The position numbers and the translations under genes were made by a program. The notes under the pieces are model-generated. The model did no database searches. It saw only the letters and a list, made by a program, of their open reading frames with translations, and had not been told where the DNA came from. A stretch of DNA of 50,228 bases from Clostridiaceae bacterium. GTDB lineage: Bacteria > Bacillota > Clostridia > Acetivibrionales > DUMB01. Of the stretch, positions 1 to 8,235 are shown piece after piece. The stretch is from assembly GCA_012840085.1 (NCBI GenBank), contig DUMB01000050.1:1-50228 (forward strand), written 5' to 3'. Each line of letters starts with the position of its first letter. The stretch's first letter is position 1.

Positions 1-775
1 CTGTAGCAGCCTGTTGCAGTATGTTCTGTTTTGTGAATTCCATCATTTCTTTTGCCATGTCTACGTCTCTTATTCTTGATTCTGCAGCCTGGATGTTTTC
101 TGCAGCGTTGTCCAGGTTCTTGATTGTATGCTCCAGCCTGTTCTGATTTGCTCCAAGCAGGGACCTTGTTGCTGATACATCCTTGATAGCCTGATCTATG
201 GTAGCTATTGTAGCTGTAGCATCAGCATAACTTCCAACACAGCTTGCTACATTTGCAACGTTGAGTGCATTTGAGTCCATAGTTGCTATAGTAAGCTGCA
301 TCGCAACTCCGCAATCTGCACCAATCTGGAAGTTAAGTGCTGAATCGGTTGTTGCCAGATCCCCATTCAACAACTTTTTCTCATTAAAAGTAGTTTTAGT
401 TGCAATTCTGTCGATTTCTTTAATCAGTTCTGACAGCTCATTTTCAATAGCTGTCCTGTCTGCTGTTACGTTAGTATCATTTGCTGCCTGTACTGCCAGT
501 TCTCTCATTCTCTGAAGGATAGCATGAGTCTCATTTAATGCTCCCTCAGCTGTCTGAATCAAAGAGATACCGTCCTGGGCATTCTTTGAAGCCATGTTAA
601 GGCCTCTGATCTGTGCCCTCATCTTTTCGGATATGGACAATCCTGCAGCATCGTCGCCTGCTCTGTTGATTCTGTAACCAGAGGATAATTTTTCAATAGC
701 CTTCTGAGCTGATGAATTGTTGATCCCCAGCTGTCTGTGCGCATTCATTGCCATAAGATTGTTGTTAATACGCAT
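1..775 (-). CDS. hag: Flagellin, 3' end outside window
   Basis: Structural subunit of the flagellar filament, exported by the flagellar type III apparatus. The reading frame opens at ATG 775 as MRINNNLMAMNAHRQL, the classic flagellin N-terminus, with a GGAGG ribosome binding site at 786-790. The D0/D1 N-terminal segment (LSSGYRINRAGDDAAGLSIS) is followed almost directly by the C-terminal D1/D0 segment (SRIRDVDMAKEMMEFTKQ), so there is little or no variable D2/D3 surface domain. 258 codons are visible and the frame is still open at base 1; by comparison with the family only about 15-20 residues should be missing. It is the last gene seen of the fliW-csrA-flagellin group and has its own sigma-D promoter (929-956) and a leader with CsrA-like sites. 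Identity is secure; the symbol hag follows Bacillus usage. Confidence 0.97.
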   Translation of the reverse strand, partial: MRINNNLMAMNAHRQLGINNSSAQKAIEKLSSGYRINRAGDDAAGLSISEKMRAQIRGLNMASKNAQDGISLIQTAEGALNETHAILQRMRELAVQAANDTNVTADRTAIENELSELIKEIDRIATKTTFNEKKLLNGDLATTDSALNFQIGADCGVAMQLTIATMDSNALNVANVASCVGSYADATATIATIDQAIKDVSATRSLLGANQNRLEHTIKNLDNAAENIQAAESRIRDVDMAKEMMEFTKQNILQQAAT

Positions 776-780
776 AATAT

Positions 781-796
781 AAACACCTCCATGTTT
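781..796 (-). promoter_or_regulatory. Candidate CsrA site over flagellin Shine-Dalgarno
   Basis: On the minus strand the leader reads AAACA-TGGAGG-TGTTT: a 5-bp perfect stem with the Shine-Dalgarno GGAGG in the loop. This matches the known CsrA recognition pattern (GGA in a hairpin loop, flanked by ACA/TGT), so CsrA bound here would block ribosome entry. In Bacillus subtilis the second CsrA site of the hag leader has the same position. The function is inferred. Confidence 0.65.
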
Positions 797-803
797 TTTC
801 CCA

Positions 804-819
804 AAGGCATCCATGCCTT
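804..819 (-). promoter_or_regulatory. Candidate upstream CsrA hairpin in flagellin leader
   Basis: Minus-strand RNA AAGGCA-UGGA-UGCCUU forms a perfect 6-bp stem whose tetraloop holds GGA, the core of a CsrA site. It lies about 20 nt upstream of the Shine-Dalgarno hairpin (781-796), a spacing suited to one CsrA dimer bridging both sites, as established for hag in B. subtilis. Confidence 0.65.
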
Positions 820-821
820 GT

Positions 822-849
822 AGTTTTTATTTTGCAGTTTTTATTTTGC
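822..849. repeat. Perfect 14-bp tandem duplication in flagellin leader
   Basis: AGTTTTTATTTTGC (plus strand) occurs twice head to tail at 822-835 and 836-849, inside the transcribed leader just upstream of the first CsrA-like hairpin. No function is evident. Confidence 0.85.
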
Positions 850-928
850 TTAATTTGGTTACTTTAACTTGTCAAAGTATTCCCTTAATCCGGCCAGTCT
901 TAAAGAAATACCCTTTTACTTGTTATAT

Positions 929-956
929 ATATCGTATTTCAGTGAAAAAAACTTTA
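929..956 (-). promoter_or_regulatory. Sigma-D (sigma-28) promoter of flagellin
   Basis: On the minus strand TAAA (956-953), a 16-nt spacer and TACGATAT (936-929) match the sigma-D consensus TAAA-N15/16-GCCGATAT at 10 of 12 positions. Transcription would start near 921, giving a leader of about 146 nt. This makes flagellin a late gene under FlgM/sigma-D control. Confidence 0.75.
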
Positions 957-984
957 TATGAATAATATTTAAATTCAAACATTT

Positions 985-1090
985 GTACATAGCGTTTGAA
1001 TATACATATTTGGTTTTAATATAAATATCTGTTTTAGGTATAAATATTTGATTTGAATATAAGCATTTGAAATATAAGTATTTGAAAAGT
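985..1090. repeat. Degenerate 15-22 bp AT-rich tandem array
   Basis: Between csrA and the flagellin promoter, five or so imperfect units related to ATAAATATTTGATTTGAAT follow one another (for example ATAAGCATTTGAAAT then ATAAGTATTTGAAAAG near the right end). It fills most of the csrA-flagellin gap. No open reading frame or terminator is apparent in it. Confidence 0.6.
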
Positions 1091-1104
1091 AAAAGCAGTC
1101 ACCA

Positions 1105-1326
1105 TTAAGGTTTCTTTAAAATATCATTAAGTGAAACATTGCCTATGTTTGCTGCCTTTTTATTTTCCTCCTTGATCTCGAGGAATACTTCTTTTCTATG
1201 AATTGAAACATCCCTTGGGGCATCTATACCAAGCTTCACCTGGTCTCCCTGAACTTCAAGAATTGTGATTTCTATATTATCATTTATTATAACCGACTGA
1301 CCCTTTTTTCTTGTCAATACGAGCAT
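1105..1326 (-). CDS. csrA: Carbon storage regulator CsrA
   Basis: RNA-binding translational repressor; in Gram-positive flagellated bacteria its main target is flagellin mRNA, and it is antagonised by FliW. The 73-residue protein starts [16 protein letters not shown] and carries the family core [20 protein letters not shown] with the conserved GIDAP and the Arg near residue 44 needed for RNA binding. Length is slightly above the usual 61-75. A strong AGGAGG lies 8 bases before the ATG. It is 71 bp downstream of fliW and upstream of flagellin, the standard arrangement, and the flagellin leader shows two GGA hairpins as likely targets. Confidence 0.97.
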   Translation of the reverse strand: MLVLTRKKGQSVIINDNIEITILEVQGDQVKLGIDAPRDVSIHRKEVFLEIKEENKKAANIGNVSLNDILKKP

Positions 1327-1397
1327 CCCAAGTACCTCCTGAAGGGCGTGCTTTTTTACATCACCGTATACTTCCGAGCTTACTTCAATCTGGCATA

Positions 1398-1850
1398 TCA
1401 GGCATCTTTCCTTTGCCTGCGAAGTTCATCCAATATATAGTGTCGCACACCGTATGTATCGGTGTCAAGGACAACCTGAGCACCCTTCTTATTACATGTG
1501 TTTATTATAACAGGGGCCTTAAGGTTCATGCTCATTTTAGTCAAGTCCTCAGGCACAACTACAATTGCATAAACAAGCACTTCCTCTAATTTTTCAATCC
1601 CAAGCTTGCTGATTATCTCATCACTTATTTCAATATCATAGTCCTCTTTTATAGCGAAAGGATCTACTACAGCAAAGGCAAGCTCAGGTTTATCCATGCT
1701 CTGGAGCCATCTGAAAGGTGATTCCTCATCTTCCGTACCAAGCAGTACATACTTTCTGGCAGTTTCAAATCCCGGTATGCCTTCTTCAAATTCTATTATT
1801 CCTTTTTCGTCTATATCTATTTCTCCAAAATGCTTCGTGTTAAGCTTCAT
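1398..1850 (-). CDS. fliW: Flagellar assembly factor FliW
   Basis: FliW binds CsrA allosterically and relieves flagellin repression; unassembled flagellin titrates FliW, so flagellin synthesis follows export. The 150-residue sequence has the family opening [21 protein letters not shown], then the characteristic [15 protein letters not shown] and the [16 protein letters not shown] block, all typical of FliW at its usual length. A GGGGGA site precedes the ATG; the gap to the upstream DUF6470 stop is 14 bp, indicating one transcript. Its position directly before csrA supports the assignment. Confidence 0.97.
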   Translation of the reverse strand: MKLNTKHFGEIDIDEKGIIEFEEGIPGFETARKYVLLGTEDEESPFRWLQSMDKPELAFAVVDPFAIKEDYDIEISDEIISKLGIEKLEEVLVYAIVVVPEDLTKMSMNLKAPVIINTCNKKGAQVVLDTDTYGVRHYILDELRRQRKDA

Positions 1851-1864
1851 AAACGCATTTCCCC

Positions 1865-2440
1865 CTATGCATATATATCCATATTACTGCCAACATACCT
1901 AATGTCTACCGAGTTATACTGTCTCATAAAAATATTAACATTTGCAGGAATATAGTCAGCAATAAACTTGCCTGGAACAACATTAATTTTTACACCCCAT
2001 CTGAAACCTATCGGGTCATATTCCGGCTGGAATTGTATGCCACCCCTTACACTGATTTTGGGCCGTGCACCAGGCATTGCTACTATACCGAACTCATGCT
2101 CAGGATGTGCATCCCTCTCAGCAATATCGGCAATTGGCGATCCTCCCTGCTCAATAGCTGCAAAAGTATCGCCATCTACAGCCACTTTTCCTATATATTC
2201 AAAAGCTTGCCGGTAACCTAACTGTGCACCTTCTCTGGCCAGATCCAGGAAATTCTTCAGACCGGAAGTTGCAAAGCATTCATACTGGTCAATCTCCACC
2301 TTTGGCAGTTCCGCATGTATATTTACAGCCGGAGGTCTTCGCTCCAGTTCAATCTTTGCAGGCTGCGACTTCATCTGGAACCGCCCGGGCGTCGTCTCTA
2401 TTCCTATCTTTGCATAAGTTTGAGTTATACTTAAGTTCAT
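1865..2440 (-). CDS. DUF6470 / YviE-like flagellar-operon protein
   Basis: A protein of about 191 residues of unknown biochemical role that sits between flgL and fliW, exactly where yviE lies in Bacillus; the family is known as DUF6470. I use ATG 2440 ([18 protein letters not shown]) because AGGGA precedes it and because family members begin with a similar QTYAKIGI segment; the frame also extends upstream to a TTG at 2470 with no good ribosome site. The sequence shows repeated short beta-like motifs ([22 protein letters not shown], later [12 protein letters not shown] and [11 protein letters not shown]). No signal peptide or membrane segment. Likely cytoplasmic and related to hook-filament junction or FliW function, but that is inference from position. 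Confidence 0.85.
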   Translation of the reverse strand: MNLSITQTYAKIGIETTPGRFQMKSQPAKIELERRPPAVNIHAELPKVEIDQYECFATSGLKNFLDLAREGAQLGYRQAFEYIGKVAVDGDTFAAIEQGGSPIADIAERDAHPEHEFGIVAMPGARPKISVRGGIQFQPEYDPIGFRWGVKINVVPGKFIADYIPANVNIFMRQYNSVDIRYVGSNMDIYA

Positions 2441-2479
2441 AGTACCATTCCCTATGAAATAAATAACCAATAGTTGCTT

Positions 2480-3394
2480 TTATCTAAGAAAATCTACCAA
2501 TGACGGAGTTATAATTCTTGCACCTACAGCAAGGGAAGCTCTGTATACATTTTCTTCATTCTTGATTTTAATAGCGATTTCTGCTAAATCTACATCTTCA
2601 TTCAGACTCATAAGTTTATTAAAATTCAGGTTGTCAGCCTCAAGCCGGTTGCTTGTCAGTTCAAGCCGGTTAATCCTGGCTCCTACATCTGCCCTTACCC
2701 TGAGTACTGTATCCATGTCATCGTCAAGATCATTTATGATAGCTCTCACAGCATCATAGTCTCCCGACTCAAGAGCAGCAATATATTTGTCAAAATCCGC
2801 TATAAGTTTACCTGTACTTCCTGCCGTTGCATCTCCACCGTCATTGAAAAGATCTCCGCCGGGAACATTTATATTTATGTCATCTCCTATACCAATTTCA
2901 TAGTATATGCTTTCTCTGCCGGTATCTATATCTATAGCAAATGTACCATCGTCATTGAGAAGCTTTTTATCTGTTTTATAACCGGAAAAAATATACCTTC
3001 CGCTATAAGTAGTATTCCCAATATGTACTATTTGACTTTTCAATTGTTTAATCTCTTCTGCTATTTTTTTCAAATCTTCGGGAGTTTTAACGCCACTATT
3101 AGCTGCATCTACAGCCAACTCTCTTGCTCTCTGAAGTATATCTCCAATGGATGCCAGAGCGTCCTCAGTCAATTCCAGCCATGAAGTGGCATCCTCTACA
3201 TTTCTTCTATATTGCGCTACTTCAGCAACATCGGTCCTGAGCTTTAAAGCCCTTGCAGCGACTACAGGGTCATCTGAGGGTACCTGTATCTTTTTGCCGG
3301 TTGCATACTGATACTGATACTTTTCCATTCTCCCCAGATTGTTGTTAATATATCCAATCATATTGTTTATAAGCATGTTGTTGGTTATGCGCAT
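2480..3394 (-). CDS. flgL: Flagellar hook-associated protein 3, FlgL
   Basis: Hook-filament junction protein, exported through the flagellar apparatus. MRITNNMLINNMIGYINNNL is the conserved N-terminus (D0), followed by GKKIQVPSDDPVVAARAL, and the C-terminal coiled segment ends with a flagellin-like helix. The chosen ATG at 3394 has GGGAGGA 6 bases upstream; an in-frame GTG at 3409 would read straight through that ribosome site and is rejected. Length 304 is normal for FlgL. Downstream of flgK by 50 bp and upstream of the DUF6470 gene by 39 bp, in one operon. Confidence 0.96.
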   Translation of the reverse strand: MRITNNMLINNMIGYINNNLGRMEKYQYQYATGKKIQVPSDDPVVAARALKLRTDVAEVAQYRRNVEDATSWLELTEDALASIGDILQRARELAVDAANSGVKTPEDLKKIAEEIKQLKSQIVHIGNTTYSGRYIFSGYKTDKKLLNDDGTFAIDIDTGRESIYYEIGIGDDININVPGGDLFNDGGDATAGSTGKLIADFDKYIAALESGDYDAVRAIINDLDDDMDTVLRVRADVGARINRLELTSNRLEADNLNFNKLMSLNEDVDLAEIAIKIKNEENVYRASLAVGARIITPSLVDFLR

Positions 3395-3444
3395 AAAAAG
3401 TCCTCCCACTTATCTATTTGCCCATTTGCCTTTTTGCTTAATTT

Positions 3445-5058
3445 CTATACACCCATTCTGTTGATCAGCGTATCATATATCTCTGCCATTGTGGTTATCA
3501 TCCTGGCTGAGGCATTATATGCATTCTGGAACTTCACCAGGTTCGTCACTTCTTCATCAATTGATACTCCTGATACCGACATTCTGCGGCTTACTATCTG
3601 ATTGACAATAGCCTTTTGGTTATCCGAATACCTTATAGCCTGCTGTGAGTCGATTCCAATAGTAGCCACCAGAGACTTCATGAAGTCTTCAGGAGCACCT
3701 TCACTGAACATATGCGTATTGTGCCTCATCTTCAGAATAGAATCCAGCACATCTTTGTTTTCCAGCTCTCCGGACGCACCCGATGTACAAATGGCATTTA
3801 AATCATCCATTACATCAAAGCTCACTGCAAAAAGCTTTGCCGTAATATTTTCATATATATCACTTCCGCCCAGATTCAAGAAGTCCGCACTGCTCATAGG
3901 CTTTCCATCATTTCCGATCATGGTGAAGAATCTTATCCCTGCCGGACTTGTATCACCAGCTCCGGAATCCGGCCTGTAACCGTCTGCATGGCCTAATAAA
4001 TCCGTTACAGTGCCATCCCTGTTTACTATTTGTCCTTCATTAAAGGCTTTTGCAAATACCCTCACAAATTCATTAAGCTTTCTGATATAATAAGGAATTC
4101 CCTTATAAGAAGGACTTAACGTGGAACCATCAATACCAACTTTTCCATCGTTTCCGTCTCTAATGTCAAGATATCCCCGTAATTCTCCGCCTCTTATGAT
4201 AGCAGAATTTCCATCATCCCAATATATATCATAAAGGTTTGGTATGTCTTCCGCGTTCAGCTTGCTGTCTGCATCCCTCTGCTTCAATACCAGCTTGTTT
4301 ACAGTAAAATGATCCACCAACGTATGTCCGCTTATTGTTATGGAAAAACGTGTCGCATTTTCCCCATTTGGTAACTTTCCAACTATAATTTCATTTGTTT
4401 CAATATTAACAATTTGAGAAAGCTTGTCCACAAGCAGTGTTCTGCGGTCTCTCAAATCATTTGCGGCATTGCCGTCCAGTTCGGATATATAGATCTGCCT
4501 GTTCAACTGCTGAATCTGTGAAGCAAGAGAATTTATCTCATCCACCTTTATTTGAATCCTCTGGTTTACATCAGCCTGGAGCTTCTCATAGTGGGATGCC
4601 AGGTTGTTAAAATATTTTGCCAATGTTATGCCCTGCTGCCTTACCAGAGCTCTTACTGATTGGTTTCCAGGATCCTTGGATAATTCCTGAAGCGCGTTGT
4701 AGAAGTCGCCGATAACGGCAGTAAAACCACTGTTGGATGGCTCATTGAAGGTGGCTTCCAAATCTGCGAGCAATTCTTGCTTTGCCAGCCATTCACCATA
4801 TGTCTTGTTCTCACTCCAATATTTATAATCCAGGAACTCATCCCGCATCCTCTTAACGCCTACAACTTCCGAACCGGTACCAACCATACCCGTTCCGTCA
4901 TACAAAGGAATGGGTGTGGCAGCACTTTGTACGGCATATTGCCGGGAAAATCCCGGCGTATTTGCATTACTAATATTATGATTAACTACGTTAAGATTTC
5001 TCTGTGCACTGTAAAGACCTGTAAGAGCTACATTTAATCCAAAAAATGATCCTCTCAT
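3445..5058 (-). CDS. flgK: Flagellar hook-associated protein 1, FlgK
   Basis: First hook-filament junction protein. The N-terminus MRGSFFGLNVALTGLYSAQR followed by NISNANTPGFSRQ is the FlgK/FlgE rod-hook signature, and the C-terminus carries the paired helix SIDEEVTNLVKFQNAYNASA with LINRMGV at the end. 537 residues, a usual FlgK length. AGGTGAT before ATG 5058 lies over the end of the upstream paralogue, only 6 bp away, so the two are co-translated. The neighbour at 5065-6492 is also FlgK-like; this copy, next to flgL and with the larger central domain, is my choice for the main FlgK. Confidence 0.94.
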   Translation of the reverse strand: MRGSFFGLNVALTGLYSAQRNLNVVNHNISNANTPGFSRQYAVQSAATPIPLYDGTGMVGTGSEVVGVKRMRDEFLDYKYWSENKTYGEWLAKQELLADLEATFNEPSNSGFTAVIGDFYNALQELSKDPGNQSVRALVRQQGITLAKYFNNLASHYEKLQADVNQRIQIKVDEINSLASQIQQLNRQIYISELDGNAANDLRDRRTLLVDKLSQIVNIETNEIIVGKLPNGENATRFSITISGHTLVDHFTVNKLVLKQRDADSKLNAEDIPNLYDIYWDDGNSAIIRGGELRGYLDIRDGNDGKVGIDGSTLSPSYKGIPYYIRKLNEFVRVFAKAFNEGQIVNRDGTVTDLLGHADGYRPDSGAGDTSPAGIRFFTMIGNDGKPMSSADFLNLGGSDIYENITAKLFAVSFDVMDDLNAICTSGASGELENKDVLDSILKMRHNTHMFSEGAPEDFMKSLVATIGIDSQQAIRYSDNQKAIVNQIVSRRMSVSGVSIDEEVTNLVKFQNAYNASARMITTMAEIYDTLINRMGV

Positions 5059-5064
5059 ATTTTA

Positions 5065-6492
5065 TCACCTGCCTACAAGACCCATTCTTAATATTATTGT
5101 CTCTATCATATCATCTATTATATTGATTACCCTTGAAGAAGCATCGTATGAAAATTTATACTTCATCATTCTGGCCATTTCCTCATCCATAGACACACCT
5201 GCTATGGCCTGCCTGTTTGCATCCGCTGACTGAACCAGTTTCTGCTGATTTCCATATATCTGTGAGGCCTCTGCCCCGTAATTGCCAACTTTTAATATAA
5301 TATCCTGATAATATCCGTCAATGCTGAAAACATTGCCTCCATCATGCATAATTTCAGCATGTCTTATATTCGCTATTTGCAAAGCTATTGAATTGTCGCC
5401 ACTTTCACCGTTCACAGACGTAACGATTTTATTCAGGCCATCGTCACCATAAAAGATGGAATTTAGTTTAAGATTACCCATCTCAATGGGAATTGAAGGA
5501 TTTTCGGGCACGAAGAAATCGCTGCCGTCTTCCGGAGGCACATCAAGGGTTTTTCCGCTCTTATGCAGCTTGTTTACCTCATCAGCTATGGATTTTATAA
5601 GATAATTCAGTCTGTTCCGGATATCGTTTATTACATCGTTTGAATCCATAAGTCCTTTTATCATGCCATTTTTCAAAGGTACTTGCATGTCGGTACCTTC
5701 TAATAATGGAACTGAAATCCTGTTATCATTATGGGATTTTGCTTCGTATAGGCTGGTAGTTTTATCTCTGTTTACAATGAAATATCCTCCTATTGTAATA
5801 GCAAGCTGACCGTCCGGCATTTCGGTAACATCAGCATCAACCAAACTGCATAGCTTGTCTACAAGCAAATTACGTTGGTCACGATAGTCATTTGCAGAAT
5901 CTCCCGTTGCCTCATATTTTACTATTTCCGCATTAAGCTTTGCTATTTGGGCAGCTATATCATTAACCTCGTTGATACAGTCCACAATCTGCAGGTTTAT
6001 GTTTCTTTGAAGGGCATCAAGCTGTTGTCCTATATGATTTACATGGCTAACCAGAGACTCACTTCTCTGCCTTACCAGAGCCCTTATTGTCAGGCTCTGG
6101 GGATCTTTTGAAAGCTCTTGCCAGGAGTCCCAGAACTGGTTAATAACACTTTGAAAGCCATCACCAAAAGGTTCTGCCAGAATAGCCTCTATATCCTGCA
6201 ATGTCTCACTTTTGGCTTTCCAATAACCTAAAGTTGTGCTTTCCCTCCTGTACATATTGTCCAAAAAAATATGCCTGATCTGCCTTGTCTGCTGAATATC
6301 AGCACCGGTACCTACCTGCATCAGATTTGCCCCTACAGAAATTGTATGGTATGGACTTGTCTGCATTATGGCCTGTTGTCTGACATATCCCGGAGTATTC
6401 ACATTGGAGATGTTATGTCCTGTTACGAATAATCCCCTCTCGCTTACATATAGACCAGACCTTGCTATCTCATAACTGGAAAAACTGCCCAC
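5065..6492 (-). CDS. flgK: Second FlgK-like hook-associated protein
   Basis: A 475-residue paralogue of the next gene. It has the same termini: SFSSYEIARSGLYVSERG then NISNVNTPGYVRQQAIMQ at the start, and SMDEEMARMMKYKFSYDASS at the end. It is about 60 residues shorter, mainly in the central domain, and the two proteins have clearly diverged. The start is GTG 6492, supported by GGAGGT 9 bases upstream. Both junction-type termini are intact, so it should be exported and polymerise. It may form a distinct ring in the hook-filament junction or substitute under some condition; nothing in the sequence settles which. The tandem pair, both upstream of flgL, is noteworthy. Confidence 0.88.
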   Translation of the reverse strand: MGSFSSYEIARSGLYVSERGLFVTGHNISNVNTPGYVRQQAIMQTSPYHTISVGANLMQVGTGADIQQTRQIRHIFLDNMYRRESTTLGYWKAKSETLQDIEAILAEPFGDGFQSVINQFWDSWQELSKDPQSLTIRALVRQRSESLVSHVNHIGQQLDALQRNINLQIVDCINEVNDIAAQIAKLNAEIVKYEATGDSANDYRDQRNLLVDKLCSLVDADVTEMPDGQLAITIGGYFIVNRDKTTSLYEAKSHNDNRISVPLLEGTDMQVPLKNGMIKGLMDSNDVINDIRNRLNYLIKSIADEVNKLHKSGKTLDVPPEDGSDFFVPENPSIPIEMGNLKLNSIFYGDDGLNKIVTSVNGESGDNSIALQIANIRHAEIMHDGGNVFSIDGYYQDIILKVGNYGAEASQIYGNQQKLVQSADANRQAIAGVSMDEEMARMMKYKFSYDASSRVINIIDDMIETIILRMGLVGR

Positions 6493-6541
6493 CTTTACAC
6501 GACCTCCATTACAACAAAAATACAGCCATCAATAGCCCCAA

Positions 6542-7036
6542 TTACAATTTAACATCAAAAAAGCTGCGGTTTTTCGAACCGCTTACCTTTCCTGAATTCC
6601 CGTAATTATTATCTGTTACGCGTGCAGCTGATAAAATATTCAATGAGAATTCAGCATATTCAAGTGAATTCTTTATAAGTATGGAGTTCAGCTCATTAAT
6701 GCGTTTAAGTTCTTTCAGAACTTCTGATACTCTTTTCCTTAGTACTTCTAATTTCCCTGTTTCATTTTTATCTAATCTTCTAATAAGTTCTGACATAGTT
6801 GCTTGCTCTGGAGAAATACCTATTTCGCCAGCTATTTTGTTTACAAGTGTTTCTCTCTCTCTTTCAAGCTTCGCAATATCCGAAAGCAGAGTCTTCTCGA
6901 GTTTTGTAATTTTGTCAAGTTCATCCACTTTTCCGTTCACTATTATATCTGTTTTTTCTTTCGATTTAGCAAGCAAATAATCGTATATATCAGATTGCTG
7001 CTTTAGTACTTCAACCAAACTGTCAACTTCCTGCAT
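6542..7036 (-). CDS. flgN: FlgN-type chaperone for FlgK/FlgL
   Basis: FlgN binds the C-termini of the hook-associated proteins in the cytoplasm and delivers them to the export gate. The 164-residue protein is almost all charged helix: residues 1-110 are rich in Leu/Lys/Glu heptads (VEVLKQQSDIYDYLLAKSKE, LRKRVSEVLKELKRINELN), ending with the typical NSLEYAEFSLNIL segment and a loose Ser/Gly-rich tail. FlgN proteins are poorly conserved; the call rests on size, helical character and its place between flgM and flgK. GGGAG precedes the ATG. Confidence 0.9.
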   Translation of the reverse strand: MQEVDSLVEVLKQQSDIYDYLLAKSKEKTDIIVNGKVDELDKITKLEKTLLSDIAKLERERETLVNKIAGEIGISPEQATMSELIRRLDKNETGKLEVLRKRVSEVLKELKRINELNSILIKNSLEYAEFSLNILSAARVTDNNYGNSGKVSGSKNRSFFDVKL

Positions 7037-7087
7037 CGCTAAAGGCTCCCACCTTCCTGCACGCGCATTTCTGAATACCGTACATTT

Positions 7088-7375
7088 TTATACTTTTCTG
7101 TCGATTATTGATTTTATAATACTCTCCGCTAATTCCTGGCCATTGACATTATATTGTCCTGTCTCGTATTTCTCCTGCAGTTCCAATACTTTATCCTGGC
7201 GAATGTCAGGTATTTTCTTCAAAGCATTAATCGCTGTCTGGTAGTCTTTTGCCTGATTTGATATGGACAGCACATCTTTCTTCGATGATAATGCCTTCGT
7301 AGAATTTACTCTTTCTACCTTGTTGTCCTTTCCGTAAATTCCGGAGATTCTTGAAATTCCTCCCCAGATTTTCAC
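7088..7375 (-). CDS. flgM: Anti-sigma-28 factor FlgM
   Basis: FlgM holds sigma-D inactive until the hook-basal body is complete. The start GTG 7375 gives MKIWGGISRISGIYG, like other Gram-positive FlgM proteins (MKIN..GGI..I); the frame extends three codons further to a GTG at 7384, with no strong ribosome site for either. The C-terminal half has the conserved DVLSISNQAKDYQTAI stretch and a terminal helix (QELAESIIKSIIDRK) that in the family contacts sigma. 95 residues, normal size. A near-consensus sigma-D promoter lies at 7560-7586, so FlgM is under its own target's control. Confidence 0.92.
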   Translation of the reverse strand: MKIWGGISRISGIYGKDNKVERVNSTKALSSKKDVLSISNQAKDYQTAINALKKIPDIRQDKVLELQEKYETGQYNVNGQELAESIIKSIIDRKV

Positions 7376-7559
7376 AAATACCACTCGCTTTCAACAAAAT
7401 TTCGAAATTCAATCTATTATAAACTTTATCCTTAGTTTCTCAAATTATAATAATAGCATTAGTTTTTTAAACAATATATTACTTTAGCTTTTAACATTAT
7501 TATTACTTTGGTTTCTTAAATATAATAAATAATTGTTAAGAACTTCATGCTTGTTAATT

Positions 7560-7586
7560 ATATCGGAACTAAACAAGAAAAATTTA
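7560..7586 (-). promoter_or_regulatory. Sigma-D promoter of flgM operon
   Basis: TAAA (7586-7583), 15-nt spacer, TCCGATAT (7567-7560) on the minus strand: 11 of 12 consensus bases. It begins 5 bases past the yvyF stop codon. The leader to flgM would be about 175 nt of AT-rich sequence (7385-7559) in which I see no other clear element. Confidence 0.8.
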
Positions 7587-7590
7587 ATAT

Positions 7591-8028
7591 TCATTTATCT
7601 TTTTTCTTTTCTTCTTCCTTGCTCAGATACCGGATCCAGCCGGTTCGCTGTGCATCAACATCCCGGGAAAGTTTATACCTTATTTCTTCTGCAGCAGTTG
7701 AAAGGTCTCTTGTAAGCGATCGTTCACATTCCGGACAAAATCTGCCTGATCTGATGGCTTTTCCGCAAGCTTCACACTCAAGAAACAAGTTTCCGTTATC
7801 ATCAACAATCTCAAGACGTCCTTCACGCAGATACCTTTTTATCTGCTCCACGCTTATGTCCAAATCCATAGAAACCTGTGAAACGCTGGCTTTTGGATTG
7901 TCATAAAGATACTCCTTGACTCTTTTGTAGTCCTCCTCGTCTTTATCCCTGCAAGCTGGGCAATATTGAATGCCGCCAATGTAGTTGAAAATTCTTCCGC
8001 ACTTTTTACAGTTTCTGATATCAGGCAC
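7591..8028 (-). CDS. yvyF: YvyF-type flagellar-operon zinc-finger protein
   Basis: Cytoplasmic protein of unknown biochemical role found just upstream of flgM in Firmicutes. Two treble-clef-like Cys pairs bracket the protein: CKKCGRIF...CPACRD near the start and CEACGKAI...CPECE near residue 95, likely binding zinc. Between them is a helix-turn-helix-like segment (SVSQVSMDLDISVEQIKRYL). GTG 8028 is chosen because AGGAGG ends 8 bases before it; the in-frame GTG at 8037 falls inside that site. 145 residues. DNA binding is plausible from the HTH-like segment but not established. Confidence 0.9.
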   Translation of the reverse strand: MPDIRNCKKCGRIFNYIGGIQYCPACRDKDEEDYKRVKEYLYDNPKASVSQVSMDLDISVEQIKRYLREGRLEIVDDNGNLFLECEACGKAIRSGRFCPECERSLTRDLSTAAEEIRYKLSRDVDAQRTGWIRYLSKEEEKKKDK

Positions 8029-8037
8029 ATCGACCAC

Positions 8038-8235
8038 CTCCTGTAAATTATTGCTTTCGGCATTTATTACTTTAAAAGTTTATTTTTAAAAAGTTTATTA
8101 CTTTAAAATTCAAGCTCTGTTTGAATTTTACTGGCCATGAGCCTTTTTTGAAAAAGCATTACAAATCAAGCTGCTCATTAAAAAAGCCTTTAAGGAAATT
8201 CTAACTCGGTCATTATAATACATTAATTGTGGCAA
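8038..8235 (-). promoter_or_regulatory. yvyF upstream region with -10 box and direct repeat
   Basis: Between comFC and yvyF. A perfect minus-strand TATAAT lies at 8217-8212, shortly after the comFC stop, but without a good -35, so a separate yvyF promoter is possible. A 15-bp direct repeat (TTTATTACTTTAAAA) occurs at 8063-8077 and 8094-8108. Nothing else is clear. Confidence 0.35.

Noticed and set aside
3395..3409. Upstream GTG start for flgL
   Set aside because: The GTG is part of the GGGAGGA ribosome site of the real ATG at 3394, and MRITNNML is the family N-terminus.
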